64,000 nt of DNA from Thalassolituus sp006212115 (GTDB lineage: Bacteria > Pseudomonadota > Gammaproteobacteria > Pseudomonadales > Oceanobacteraceae). Made by a program: the position numbers and the translations under genes. Below, one piece after another: positions 26,824 to 35,866 of the stretch. The number at the start of each line of letters is the position of its first letter. Position 1 is the stretch's first letter. The stretch lies in NCBI RefSeq assembly GCF_040372045.1, contig NZ_BAABWH010000001.1, one strand, 5' to 3'. The notes below the pieces were generated by a model, which was given only the letters and a program-made list of their open reading frames with translations, had not been told where the DNA came from and searched no databases.

Positions 26824-29793
26824 TTACTCGAAGCTATATGAGAAGCTCAGACTTGCAGTGGTCCCCTCGTAATACTGCTCAGTAATTTCGTCGTTGCGAC
26901 TGAATTTCACAGGAGAATCTGTGATATTTCCGGCTTTCGCACTTAATTCGAGACGCTCGGATGGTTCCCACTTATAAACCAGATCAACGACGGTTCTCGC
27001 TTCTTCAAATTCAGGCTCGATACTCCGTGCAGATTTATATATACGATCACCCGCATAATTCACCAGAAGAGTGAAAGAATGGCCATACTCCTCTCCATCG
27101 AAGCCAAGCTGTACATTCGCGAGTGTTTCACTCTGTCCCTGTAGACGCCTTGTATCTCGGCCCTCGAATCGAGCACTCTCTTCGCTTAAGGTTACTTCTG
27201 CATCGATCAATGCAAGGTTACCCGCAACGAAAGCGCTGCCATAAATGGTCTCAATGAAGTTTTTTCGGATATCAAATTCAACACCACTGACGGCAGCACT
27301 ATCTTCATTCCGGAAAGTAACGCCTTTCGCAGCCGATCCCGAACCGTCTGGGATAGTTCGCTCAATTGGCGCAGTTATATCTTTAATAAAGTAGGCAAGA
27401 CTCATACTCTCTGATTCAGAAAAGTAGTATTCACTTCTAACATCAATGTTTGTTATTTCAGAAATTACAAGATCTGGATTACCAATAATCGCTTCATCCG
27501 TATCTGGATCAAACTGTACAGAAAGAGATCGCTCGGTTAGTCCTGGACGAGATATCGTCTGACTTGCCGCGAAACGGAACTGGAGGTCTTCCATAGCCTG
27601 ATAGTTCAAGGAAAACATTGGAAGAAGATTGGTTGACGATAATGAACTCTCATCGCTAGCGCTGTTAGGATAAGTCAAAGTCTGCTCTGAAGTTTCCGAG
27701 CGAGCGCCTGCTAGCAACTGTAGGGAATAGAAATCCAACCCGAAAGAACCGTAGTAAGCGGTCACAGTGTCTGTCGCAGTATAGCTGTCAGTTCCTGCAG
27801 TTCTGGACTGGTAACGCACAAAACCGTCATCCACATTTTCGACATTTATTATCTCTTCGATACCAGAAGAAAAGTCGATACCGCTTGCAGGGTTAGCATC
27901 CATGCCAACACGAACCAGAGTTACATCCCTGTCTTTTTCTGACGCCATTGCGCCAATTTTAAGTTTTAGCAGAGTCTCTGCAGAAAGGTTGGTTTCGTAC
28001 TTATAATCAAAGCCAATATCCAGTGAATCTTCGACCAACTCAGAGAAGCGTCGCTCTACGGTCGAGTTACTGAGATTACCTGCGAGGTATTGATAGGTAC
28101 GGCGATCAGGTTCATTCCGTTTTGTCTGCCCCAAGTTTAAACGCCAGTCCAGACTGTTTTTCTGATCGAAGTAATACTCTCCAAGAAAGTGCTGAGCCAG
28201 AAACTGTCGCTCAACCCATTGTAAAATTACTTCATCCTGAGGCTGCTCTTCATCGACGTCTACGAGCTGTGCGACTTTAATGGTGTTCTCAGTGTTTCGT
28301 AGCAAGGTCGTCTTACTGTTCAACACCATATTTTCATCTTCATACCCCACGACGAAGTATCCGGTTGCGTCTATATTCCGCTTAGTCCGTTCATATGTAC
28401 CTACAACACCGAGATCATCAACCTCCGCATCATGTCTCGCCGTCCACTTATCCTTGTACTGCAACGCTGCGTAATAACCCAGGTCCCCGGGACCAATATC
28501 TCTCAATGTACCGATTTGATAAGCGATACTTTTCTCTGGTTTTGCTTGTACATTCTTGACCGCAAAGTTGTGGTCGAATGAATTAAAAGCCGTCGTTGCA
28601 TCCTCGGGACTGGTGCAGATTTCCGGGTCGAAGGTGCAGACTTCAATTGCGTTCTCACCATTGTTAGATATTGCGGCATAGGCAGCTGGCAGATCTCGCG
28701 TTCCATCGTCAGTGCCCATCCAGTCAGTCTCTGAACCATCGTAATAGGCGACATCACTGAAGGTCGTGCGCATATTGATGCCAAGCGATCCCTTTATCTT
28801 GTTCACCGGACCGTCAGGAAGATTCTTGGTGGTCATCATGATGATGCCGCCTGTGGTATCGCCTGGAAGTTCTGGGGTGTAGGATTTCTGAATATTGATA
28901 CCGCCGAGAACATTCGCGGGGAAAAGATCCAGTGGAACATCACGGCGAAGAGGATCTGTACTTGGCATCAACCCGCCGTTCAGAGTTGAAGATATATAAC
29001 GCCCCTGAAGCCCCCGTACGACAGCAAACTGGCCACCAACAACGGCTACGCCAGCAACACGTTTTAGCGCGGACGCCGCACTGGAGTCTCCAAACTGAGA
29101 CATCTGCTCCGCGCCAATTGAATCCAGAACAGCGCTGGCATCACGCTCCTGACTGGTTGCAGAGTCTGCGACATACGTACCAACGGCTACAACTTCTTCG
29201 ATGACGCCGTTTCCGGACATTCCGACTTCAACGTCCAGTTCTACTGGAACACCTGGCATGCTGTTCACGCTAAGTTCGGTTCTTTGATAGCTGGGATGGG
29301 CCACAGTGAGGGTATAGTTACCGCGCGGTAACTCGAGTGAGAAACTGCCATCATCGTTCGTAATTACCCCAAGGTCTGTACCTGCCGCAGATACGCGGGC
29401 ACCAGATACAGGGCCGCCTGTTTCAGTGGATATCAACTGACCTTTGATAACACCACCAGCGTCGTCTGAAGAGCTGGTTTCAGCAATGGCTTCGCCACCT
29501 AAAACCTCAACAAAGACGTCTTCGGAAGAGTCGGCATTCTCAAGGGTAAACTCAGCTTCCCCTATCCAAGCGCCGTACTGCGAAAGTTCCGCTGTGTAGC
29601 TATCAGCTGGTAATTCAAAGGTGACAAAACCCTGAGGGTTCACTATCTGGCGCTGGCCATTAACAGAAACGGAAACAGCGTCAGCCGCGTTACCGTCTTC
29701 GGTGATGTAAAAGACAACTTCTGCTGCATGTGTTGTCGCGAAGCAGAAACTACTGGTGATCGCAGCCGTACTGATGAGGCGCTTAAAACTCAT
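26824..29793 (-). CDS. TonB-dependent outer-membrane receptor
   Basis: A 989-residue receptor: signal peptide (about 1-23), two N-terminal CarboxypepD_reg-like beta-sandwich domains (about 25-105 and 113-195; the second contains GGPVSGARVSAAGTDLG), a plug with GLQGRYISSTLNGGLMPSTD and DTTGGIIMMTTKNLP (about 210-330), and a 22-strand-type barrel. The C-terminus reads SYSFE: the usual final aromatic is second to last, which is slightly odd. The ligand is unknown. The ribosome-binding GGGGGAATC lies just before the ATG, with a hairpin 19 bases upstream. Context (TonB2 complex, PhoB-like sites) points to uptake of a phosphate-related or metal-organic compound, an inference only. Confidence 0.93.
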   Translation of the reverse strand: MSFKRLISTAAITSSFCFATTHAAEVVFYITEDGNAADAVSVSVNGQRQIVNPQGFVTFELPADSYTAELSQYGAWIGEAEFTLENADSSEDVFVEVLGGEAIAETSSSDDAGGVIKGQLISTETGGPVSGARVSAAGTDLGVITNDDGSFSLELPRGNYTLTVAHPSYQRTELSVNSMPGVPVELDVEVGMSGNGVIEEVVAVGTYVADSATSQERDASAVLDSIGAEQMSQFGDSSAASALKRVAGVAVVGGQFAVVRGLQGRYISSTLNGGLMPSTDPLRRDVPLDLFPANVLGGINIQKSYTPELPGDTTGGIIMMTTKNLPDGPVNKIKGSLGINMRTTFSDVAYYDGSETDWMGTDDGTRDLPAAYAAISNNGENAIEVCTFDPEICTSPEDATTAFNSFDHNFAVKNVQAKPEKSIAYQIGTLRDIGPGDLGYYAALQYKDKWTARHDAEVDDLGVVGTYERTKRNIDATGYFVVGYEDENMVLNSKTTLLRNTENTIKVAQLVDVDEEQPQDEVILQWVERQFLAQHFLGEYYFDQKNSLDWRLNLGQTKRNEPDRRTYQYLAGNLSNSTVERRFSELVEDSLDIGFDYKYETNLSAETLLKLKIGAMASEKDRDVTLVRVGMDANPASGIDFSSGIEEIINVENVDDGFVRYQSRTAGTDSYTATDTVTAYYGSFGLDFYSLQLLAGARSETSEQTLTYPNSASDESSLSSTNLLPMFSLNYQAMEDLQFRFAASQTISRPGLTERSLSVQFDPDTDEAIIGNPDLVISEITNIDVRSEYYFSESESMSLAYFIKDITAPIERTIPDGSGSAAKGVTFRNEDSAAVSGVEFDIRKNFIETIYGSAFVAGNLALIDAEVTLSEESARFEGRDTRRLQGQSETLANVQLGFDGEEYGHSFTLLVNYAGDRIYKSARSIEPEFEEARTVVDLVYKWEPSERLELSAKAGNITDSPVKFSRNDEITEQYYEGTTASLSFSYSFE

Positions 29794-29811
29794 GATTCCC
29801 CCGGTGGTAAC

Positions 29812-29829
29812 TGGGGGCGCACGCCCCCA
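29812..29829 (-). other. Hairpin just upstream of the receptor ribosome-binding site
   Basis: Perfect stem TGGGGGC/GCCCCCA with a 4-base loop between the end of the 1503-residue lipoprotein gene and the receptor gene. It lacks a T-run, so it may partly terminate read-through or modulate translation or stability of the receptor mRNA. Confidence 0.4.
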
Positions 29830-29851
29830 AGAATGAAACGAGGGCGAATTT

Positions 29852-29880
29852 ACTACAGCTTTGTGAAGGATTTGTTACAT
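29852..29880 (-). promoter_or_regulatory. Weak triple 11-base repeat resembling a Pho box
   Basis: On the minus strand three 11-base units follow one another, with heptamers ATGTAAC, CCTTCAC and CTGTAGT, each ending in an A-rich tail. Matches to CTGTCAT are only 4-5 of 7 per unit, so this is weaker than the sites at 25155-25173 and 26794-26811. It lies right after the stop of the upstream gene and before the receptor gene. Confidence 0.3.
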
Positions 29881-29881
29881 A

Positions 29882-32800
29882 TCAGTCGGTATAGGATGGA
29901 TGCTCGATCACGATAAATTGATTAGCATCTACATTGGTAAGCACAGTGATTTCGCCATCTGGCCACTCGACTCTCAGCTCGGATAAAACGTCATCCGCGG
30001 CAAGACCAAAGTGCAGTTCAGGGGCATTATTTGACATGTAGTTGTTCTCAAACCGCATCTCACGATATTGCTGCAAAGAATCACTGGTGGCGTATACCTT
30101 AGCGCCATACGCATATTGGTTACCGCCTGGACCATGCAATCTTACATTCAGGAAATTATCGCTGAGCGTTGATAGACGTCGAAAGTGATTCTCGTAATAT
30201 GAGGGTAAACCACTGTGATTCATGATTATGATATCGATGTCACCGTCGCGATCGAAGTCGTTGCAAACGATGCCGCGCCCTTCGCCTGTATCGTCAATAT
30301 TACGAAGAGTCGCTTCCTCACGGAAGGTCCCGTCTCTATTATTCATAAACAGCTTCGCCGGTGTGCCATAGAAGTACTCCAATGCTGGCGTAGCCTCACC
30401 CAGGCGTTCATTTAACTCGCGGGAAGATTCTATCAGTGCTTCAAGTTCGGCTATAAACTGACTTTCGTTCAGATAGCCGTTACCCAACCTTTCGTTCACT
30501 TCGATGAAACCACCAAAGTATCCGTATAAAGAACTTAATAACTCAGTTACATTTGAGTCGATAAGATCGTACACGCCATTGAATCCCAACCAGCTCAGTA
30601 CCTCGAAAATAGGATGCTCAAACGTGGTATTGGCATAGCCAAAGCCATTAACGTGGAAGATGTCCAACCACCCGTCATTGTCGAAGTCTTTCATACAGGC
30701 ACCCCAAGCCCATAAACCATCCTCGACCCCTGCATCTTCAGCTACTTCCTCCATCGTAATATCACCACCCGGCACAGAAGTATTTACGTAGAGACGGTTA
30801 ATCAGCGGATCATAACCCCGGACAGGAAACTGAATATTAGTAACGAACCAATCTAAATCCTGATCATTATCAATATCCCCAACGGCCGCTCCCATTGCGT
30901 TGTAGTCTTTGACATCACTTGCACGGGTGGCATTTACGTAGTCACCACTATCGGTACCCTGAAAGACTTGTGAACGCTGAAAGTCAGCAGCAACAAGAAT
31001 ATCGAGATTGCTGTCCTTATTCAGATCCGCGAAGTTTGCGGCAAAGGTATAGTCACGATCGCCAAAGGCACCGTAAACAACATCATCCTGCCAAGGCTCA
31101 AACAAACCGCGCCCATCATTTTTCCAGATATGGATCTCTTCGGCGGTGCGCATGAAATCCCAGTTGTGGCTAAAAATATCGAGGTCACCGTCATTATCGA
31201 TATCTGCAAAAGTTGAATTATGTGTAGTACGGACGGTGTCGTGACCAAATTGAGTGACACGAACAAATCCGCTTCCGCCAGTATTTAACCAGAGCTTACT
31301 ATTCGGTTCGTAAACATGGCCTACTAACAGGTCTGGCCAGCCATCGCCGTTAATATCCGTCATGGAGAATGCAGCTATATCACCCCGACTATCGACGCCA
31401 AGGTTATCCGGTGCCTTCGAAAACCTACCGTCATCGTTCAGATAAATCTGAATTCCTTTGTCCCTGCCCAATCCTATAGCTATGTCAAAATCGCAGTCCC
31501 CGTCGATATCAGCAGCAGCAACCGAACCGATCACCAATGCCACTTCTGCGGTGCTGATGATGTCATCCAGAATCTCTCGGCCAATTTGGTGAGATTCATT
31601 CAAGCCGGAGAACATGACTTTTTTGAAGCCAAGAGAAAAATCTAACTCGGGACTGCTGCTAACATCAGCCAATTCACAACTGGCTGGACTCAGATGCTGT
31701 ACCGCCGATAAATCGGGAAAAACTGGAGCCACTGTTTCACCAGGTGCAGGAGGATACACGTCAAATACAGTACTGTTATCGAAGAAAGACAGTTCAGGCG
31801 CAAGGCGGAATCCATCGGGATCTGCCTCTGTATAATCTGGCATCCACTGATCCACGCATACACTGCTTTTCAAGCAGTCGGCCGTCAAACTCCGGATAAA
31901 CGAAGCATATTGAGTAATCTTCTCATCGCTGACCACACTTGGAACGCGCTGATTATAGAGAGCTCTCCTGGTACGCCAATCTGAATAGGCTTGCGAGATA
32001 TCCTCTACCTGCGCCTCGTGGGCCGTTGTATCTATATTCAACCCTGCAAACTGTGGCAAGTGATCCAGACTGAAATCATAGGATTCGAGGCTGGATACCG
32101 GATCAAAATGCCAGCGAATAGCATCTTCTAAAGTGGGTATCGACCCGGCGTGCATGTAGGGGAAAGTTAACTCAGCATTAATCAGGCTAGGGGTACGAAA
32201 AGCAAACTTTTCTTCCAATTCAGGAATCGTATTGTAACGCCCAAAGTCTTGTGAAAAGACGTTTTTACCCCGACCTATCTGTGGAGTTGCAAGTGGATAG
32301 AACTGTTCATCAGAAAACTTGGCACCAGAGTGGCAAGAGGAACAGTTGCCCTCCCCGAAGAATAGTAAAGCGCCCCTCTTTGCCTCATCAGACACTGCAT
32401 CCAGCTCACCGTCAACATACCGCGCAAATGGATAGTCCAACGCAACTTGGGATCGTTGATATTCACCGAGCGCAAACGCTATTCGATCATATGTAATCAA
32501 GTTCTGGTCGAGGCTGATGTAGTCGTTAAATGCCTCTCGGAAGTAACCTTCCCATCCACGCTCCAGCAGCTTTTGAGCGATCAAGTCACGCGTGTCATAT
32601 GACGTTAACCCCGCGGCTGGATCAAAACCTCTCATTTCCACTACAGACGTGACAGGGAACCGCGCTTGAGCGGCCGTCAGGTTTGGGCCTGCGTTGTTGT
32701 CAGGCCCACGAAACTGACTATCAGGCGTGCGCATCAGCTGCCCCTCGCCGTTATTCGCGCCTGTATCTACGCCGACGAAATAAAGACGATCCGCATCATA

Positions 32801-34393
32801 TTCCACCGTTTCAATACGCCCATCCCAGAACATGGCACGATCATAGAAAGCAATATTGAATGTGGTGGGACTGTTGCGTGGCACATTGGGACCAAAATTC
32901 GCTTTTGGATCAATGTAGAAATTGCCATCGTGACGACGTCCGGGTCCCACGATCATAGGATTATGAGCTCCGACCCCCACCGGCAAACTCAGATTATCTG
33001 TTCCTGCTAAACGCGGGTCGTGGCAGCTGGCACAGGCCACATCATCGCCAAAGCTGAGTGAACGGGAGAAAAAGAGCTCCTTACCAAGTTCAACCAGAGG
33101 GTCACCAGGCTGAGGCACCACTCTTTCGGTCAACTCAGTAGGATCGAAGCCCAAGTTTGAGACAACCTCAAGTAGCTCCGTGTCCAGCTCACTTGGTTCG
33201 GTAACGACATCCGGTTCAGTACGTGTAGGATCTCTCGGGTATGCGTCCTCATCATTAAGTACACCATCGCCATCAATATCGTCATCCAGTAAATCTGGAA
33301 TCAAATCATTATCGAGATCGGCTGGTTTATCACTCGCAACCAGAGGGTCACTGCCTGCAGCAACCTCGTCATTATCACTGTACCCGTCGTTATCGTCGTC
33401 GGTATCGGCATTATTGCCGGTGCCATCGTTGTCTGTATCCGTCTGTTCATTCGGATCAGTTGGGAAAGCGTCTAAACCGTTAAGAACACCATCGCCATCA
33501 ATATCGTCATCCAATAAATCTGGAATCAAATCATTATCGAGATCTGCTGGCGTATCGCTCGCAACCAGAGGGTTGCTGCCTGCAGCGACCTCATCATTGT
33601 CGCTGTACCCGTCGTTATCATCGTCGGTATCGGCATTATTGCCGGTGCCATCGTTGTCTGTATCCGTCTGTTCATTCGGATCAGTAGGGAAGGCGTCTAA
33701 ACCGTTAAGAACACCATCGCTATCAATGTCTTCGTCCACCGTATCAGGCGTTCCGTCACTGTCGAGATCATCCGGAACACTGGTGGCGTCGAGAGGATCA
33801 GAACCGAAATTCACCTCTACCTGGTCTGGATAGCCATCCCCATCGTCGTCCGTGTCGCTGTTATTTCCGACACCGTCGGTATCTGTGTCGACCTGCTCTT
33901 CTGAGTCCGTAGGAAAAGCATCCTCGCCATTGAGTACGCCGTCTCCATCAATATCCTCGTCCACCGTATCAGGAGTTCCGTCACCGTCGAGATCATCCGG
34001 AATACTGGTAGCGTCGAGAGGATTAGAGCCAAAGGAGGTCTCGATAAGATCAGGATAACCGTCACCATCATCATCCAAATCAGCATTGTTGCCGGTGCCG
34101 TCGTTATCTGTATCCGTCTGTTCATTCGAATCTGTCGGAAAAGCATCCAGACCATTGAGAGCGCCATCGCCGTCAATGTCGTCATCATCTTCATCGGGAA
34201 TGCCGTCTGCATCCAGATCAGCGAGGGGAATAGATTCTTCTTCGTCGCTAGATTCTTCGGGTTCGGGCTGAGAGCCGGGATCAGGCGATACGGTGCCCGG
34301 CGCCGGAGAAACAGGCGTTTCCTCGGCGGTGTCGGAACCACCACAAGCAACCAGTAAGCATGCGCTCGTTATTATTGTAATGAGTGCTTTCAA
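29882..34393 (-). CDS. Giant lipoprotein: Ca-binding repeats, di-heme peroxidase domain, FG-GAP propeller, ASPIC/UnbV
   Basis: A 1503-residue protein with lipobox LVAC (Cys about 17) and four parts. Residues about 55-390 are thrombospondin type 3-like acidic repeats (DIDGDGVLNGLDAFPTDPNE) in 75-residue units. Residues about 420-850 form a cytochrome c peroxidase/MauG-like domain with two heme c motifs, CASCH (454-458) and CSSCH (684-688). Residues about 950-1400 contain seven FG-GAP/VCBS motifs (for example ADIDNDGDLDIF), enough for a seven-bladed propeller. The last 90 residues match ASPIC/UnbV (RVEWPDGEITVLTNVDANQ). The protein is expected at the cell surface or outer-membrane periplasmic face. 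Function is unknown; peroxidase or oxidative tailoring activity and calcium-dependent binding are inferences. It precedes the receptor gene by 88 bases on the same strand. Confidence 0.85.
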   Translation of the reverse strand: MKALITIITSACLLVACGGSDTAEETPVSPAPGTVSPDPGSQPEPEESSDEEESIPLADLDADGIPDEDDDDIDGDGALNGLDAFPTDSNEQTDTDNDGTGNNADLDDDGDGYPDLIETSFGSNPLDATSIPDDLDGDGTPDTVDEDIDGDGVLNGEDAFPTDSEEQVDTDTDGVGNNSDTDDDGDGYPDQVEVNFGSDPLDATSVPDDLDSDGTPDTVDEDIDSDGVLNGLDAFPTDPNEQTDTDNDGTGNNADTDDDNDGYSDNDEVAAGSNPLVASDTPADLDNDLIPDLLDDDIDGDGVLNGLDAFPTDPNEQTDTDNDGTGNNADTDDDNDGYSDNDEVAAGSDPLVASDKPADLDNDLIPDLLDDDIDGDGVLNDEDAYPRDPTRTEPDVVTEPSELDTELLEVVSNLGFDPTELTERVVPQPGDPLVELGKELFFSRSLSFGDDVACASCHDPRLAGTDNLSLPVGVGAHNPMIVGPGRRHDGNFYIDPKANFGPNVPRNSPTTFNIAFYDRAMFWDGRIETVEYDADRLYFVGVDTGANNGEGQLMRTPDSQFRGPDNNAGPNLTAAQARFPVTSVVEMRGFDPAAGLTSYDTRDLIAQKLLERGWEGYFREAFNDYISLDQNLITYDRIAFALGEYQRSQVALDYPFARYVDGELDAVSDEAKRGALLFFGEGNCSSCHSGAKFSDEQFYPLATPQIGRGKNVFSQDFGRYNTIPELEEKFAFRTPSLINAELTFPYMHAGSIPTLEDAIRWHFDPVSSLESYDFSLDHLPQFAGLNIDTTAHEAQVEDISQAYSDWRTRRALYNQRVPSVVSDEKITQYASFIRSLTADCLKSSVCVDQWMPDYTEADPDGFRLAPELSFFDNSTVFDVYPPAPGETVAPVFPDLSAVQHLSPASCELADVSSSPELDFSLGFKKVMFSGLNESHQIGREILDDIISTAEVALVIGSVAAADIDGDCDFDIAIGLGRDKGIQIYLNDDGRFSKAPDNLGVDSRGDIAAFSMTDINGDGWPDLLVGHVYEPNSKLWLNTGGSGFVRVTQFGHDTVRTTHNSTFADIDNDGDLDIFSHNWDFMRTAEEIHIWKNDGRGLFEPWQDDVVYGAFGDRDYTFAANFADLNKDSNLDILVAADFQRSQVFQGTDSGDYVNATRASDVKDYNAMGAAVGDIDNDQDLDWFVTNIQFPVRGYDPLINRLYVNTSVPGGDITMEEVAEDAGVEDGLWAWGACMKDFDNDGWLDIFHVNGFGYANTTFEHPIFEVLSWLGFNGVYDLIDSNVTELLSSLYGYFGGFIEVNERLGNGYLNESQFIAELEALIESSRELNERLGEATPALEYFYGTPAKLFMNNRDGTFREEATLRNIDDTGEGRGIVCNDFDRDGDIDIIIMNHSGLPSYYENHFRRLSTLSDNFLNVRLHGPGGNQYAYGAKVYATSDSLQQYREMRFENNYMSNNAPELHFGLAADDVLSELRVEWPDGEITVLTNVDANQFIVIEHPSYTD
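33235..34225 (-). repeat. Tandem 225-base coding repeats (five units)
   Basis: The segment encoding the acidic stalk repeats with an exact 225-base (75-codon) period: equivalent positions fall at 34161, 33936, 33711, 33486 and 33261, the last unit being partial. The two units nearest the peroxidase domain are almost identical at DNA level, which indicates recent duplication and likely copy-number variation. Confidence 0.92.
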
Positions 34394-34445
34394 GTTATCA
34401 GGCTCTTCAGAACAGGATTAGCACGGTTTCAGTCTGAGATTTATT

Positions 34446-34473
34446 ATTCTATCGCTCAGACAGAGTGCGTCAG
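34446..34473 (-). promoter_or_regulatory. Possible sigma-70 promoter of the giant lipoprotein gene
   Basis: On the minus strand CTGACG (34468-34473), a 16-base spacer and TAGAAT (34446-34451), about 55 bases before the start codon. Moderate consensus match; no convincing Pho box was found here. Confidence 0.35.
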
Positions 34474-34595
34474 CGTACGTACAATAATGCACAATCAGGC
34501 CAGCAAATCCAGCCAATAAAACGTAAATGCTCGATACGTCTGATTAAATTGTAGAAGAGGTCATACTTTTCGGAAGGCAGAGTCGGAAGGAAGAG

Positions 34596-34623
34596 TATGG
34601 ATGCTGTAGGAACAGCATCCATA
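34596..34623. terminator. Long perfect hairpin downstream of the DUF2333 gene
   Basis: Twelve-base perfect stem TATGGATGCTGT/ACAGCATCCATA with an AGGA loop, 25 bases beyond the minus-strand DUF2333 stop. It lacks a T-run, so it is either a weak terminator or a 3' stabilising structure. Confidence 0.5.
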
Positions 34624-34647
34624 TTGCCGCAAGGGCAGTCGGATCAA

Positions 34648-35688
34648 TTAACCCTGAGCAAGAAGCTCACGAAGATCCAGGATCGCTGCGTTAGCACGGG
34701 AGATGTAAGATGCCAGAACCAGTGAGTGGTTAGCAAACACACCGAAGCCACTGCCGTTGAGCACAACTGGAGACCAAAGCGGCTCCTGAGCGGCCTCGAG
34801 TTCACGGATGATCTGACGCAGACCAACCAACGCGTTTTTCTTTTCAAGCACATCGCGGAAGTCTACCTCTATTGCGCGCATCAGGTGCAGTAGCGCCCAT
34901 GACGTACCGCGTGCCTCGTAGAACACGTCGTCAACTTCTGTCCACGGTGTACGCACTTCTTCCTCAGACGGTACTGGTGTCGCACCGGTGTCTTCGTTGA
35001 GACGACGCTGACCAACTGAGGCACTCAGGCGCTGTGACAGGCTGCCCAGACGAGTTTCTACATCCAACAACCATTGACGCAGGTTATCGGCACGCGCATA
35101 GAACTGAGCTGTAGGCTCGTTCGGATCAGACAAACGAGTGAGGTAGGATTGAAGTGCATCAAGGCCTCGTTCGTATTCGCCCTCAGAATCAGGTACTAAC
35201 CAGCTGTTACCGTCAAAGTGGAGCTGAGGCTCTGCGATTTCGAGGTCTTTATCCTCAGTAGACTGGCTCTGCGAACGGCTGAAATCTTTGCGCAGCGCTC
35301 GCGAGAAATCACGAACCTGAACCAGTACACCAAACTCCCAACTAGGGATGTTGTCCAGCCAAACACCAGGAGGGAAAATATCGTTCGAGAGATAGCCACC
35401 CGGCTTGTACAGCATGGTCTCGGTGATTTCCATCAGGGTCGCCGTCGTAGTAAAACCACGCACCGGCTGAACACCCATTTCTTCGGCCAGCGTATTAGCA
35501 CTCGCTTCGACATTGAAGTTGTCTGGCTCCTGTGACCAGAACATGCCCACAATGACAGCAACCAGCAGATATAAAACAACTAACCAGATGATGATACGAC
35601 CCGAACCACCTTTTGAATCTTTTCGATCCGCCATCCAGTCCTGGAAGCGCTCTTTAGAGTCCTGTATTTGATCCTGCAAACCACTCAT
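34648..35688 (-). CDS. DUF2333 membrane protein
   Basis: A 346-residue protein of the DUF2333 family, found in gammaproteobacteria and of unknown function. It has a short cytoplasmic start rich in charge (DSKERFQDWMADRKDSKGG), one membrane helix at about residues 31-50 (IIIWLVVLYLLVAVIVGMFW) and a large periplasmic domain with conserved YKPGGYLSNDIFPPGVWLDN and a final helical part. It stands alone, divergent from trmO. Confidence 0.85.
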   Translation of the reverse strand: MSGLQDQIQDSKERFQDWMADRKDSKGGSGRIIIWLVVLYLLVAVIVGMFWSQEPDNFNVEASANTLAEEMGVQPVRGFTTTATLMEITETMLYKPGGYLSNDIFPPGVWLDNIPSWEFGVLVQVRDFSRALRKDFSRSQSQSTEDKDLEIAEPQLHFDGNSWLVPDSEGEYERGLDALQSYLTRLSDPNEPTAQFYARADNLRQWLLDVETRLGSLSQRLSASVGQRRLNEDTGATPVPSEEEVRTPWTEVDDVFYEARGTSWALLHLMRAIEVDFRDVLEKKNALVGLRQIIRELEAAQEPLWSPVVLNGSGFGVFANHSLVLASYISRANAAILDLRELLAQG

Positions 35689-35866
35689 AGGTTTCGATCC
35701 TTAACTATTTAGTCAATATAGAGATCAGACAAACAACTGTCTGTGCTCCGATGATAACGCAAAATACCTTTCGATGGGGTATCCGCAGGGGCCCCGATCC
35801 AGCGTCAATGCAGCCAGCCCGCACAAAGAAGGTATACTGCCGGTTTTCACCCTCTCGACCGCGGAC

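Noticed and set aside
33180..33833. A 217-residue Ser-rich open frame on the plus strand
   Set aside because: It is the complement of the Asp-rich stalk repeats of the giant lipoprotein and has no start context or homologue pattern of its own.
33235..34225. Tandem repeats as a CRISPR array
   Set aside because: Units are 225 bases, coding and contiguous, with no spacers or cas genes.
34394..34520. Pho box upstream of the giant lipoprotein gene
   Set aside because: No pair of CTGTCAT-like heptamers with 11-base period was found; only a possible sigma-70 promoter.
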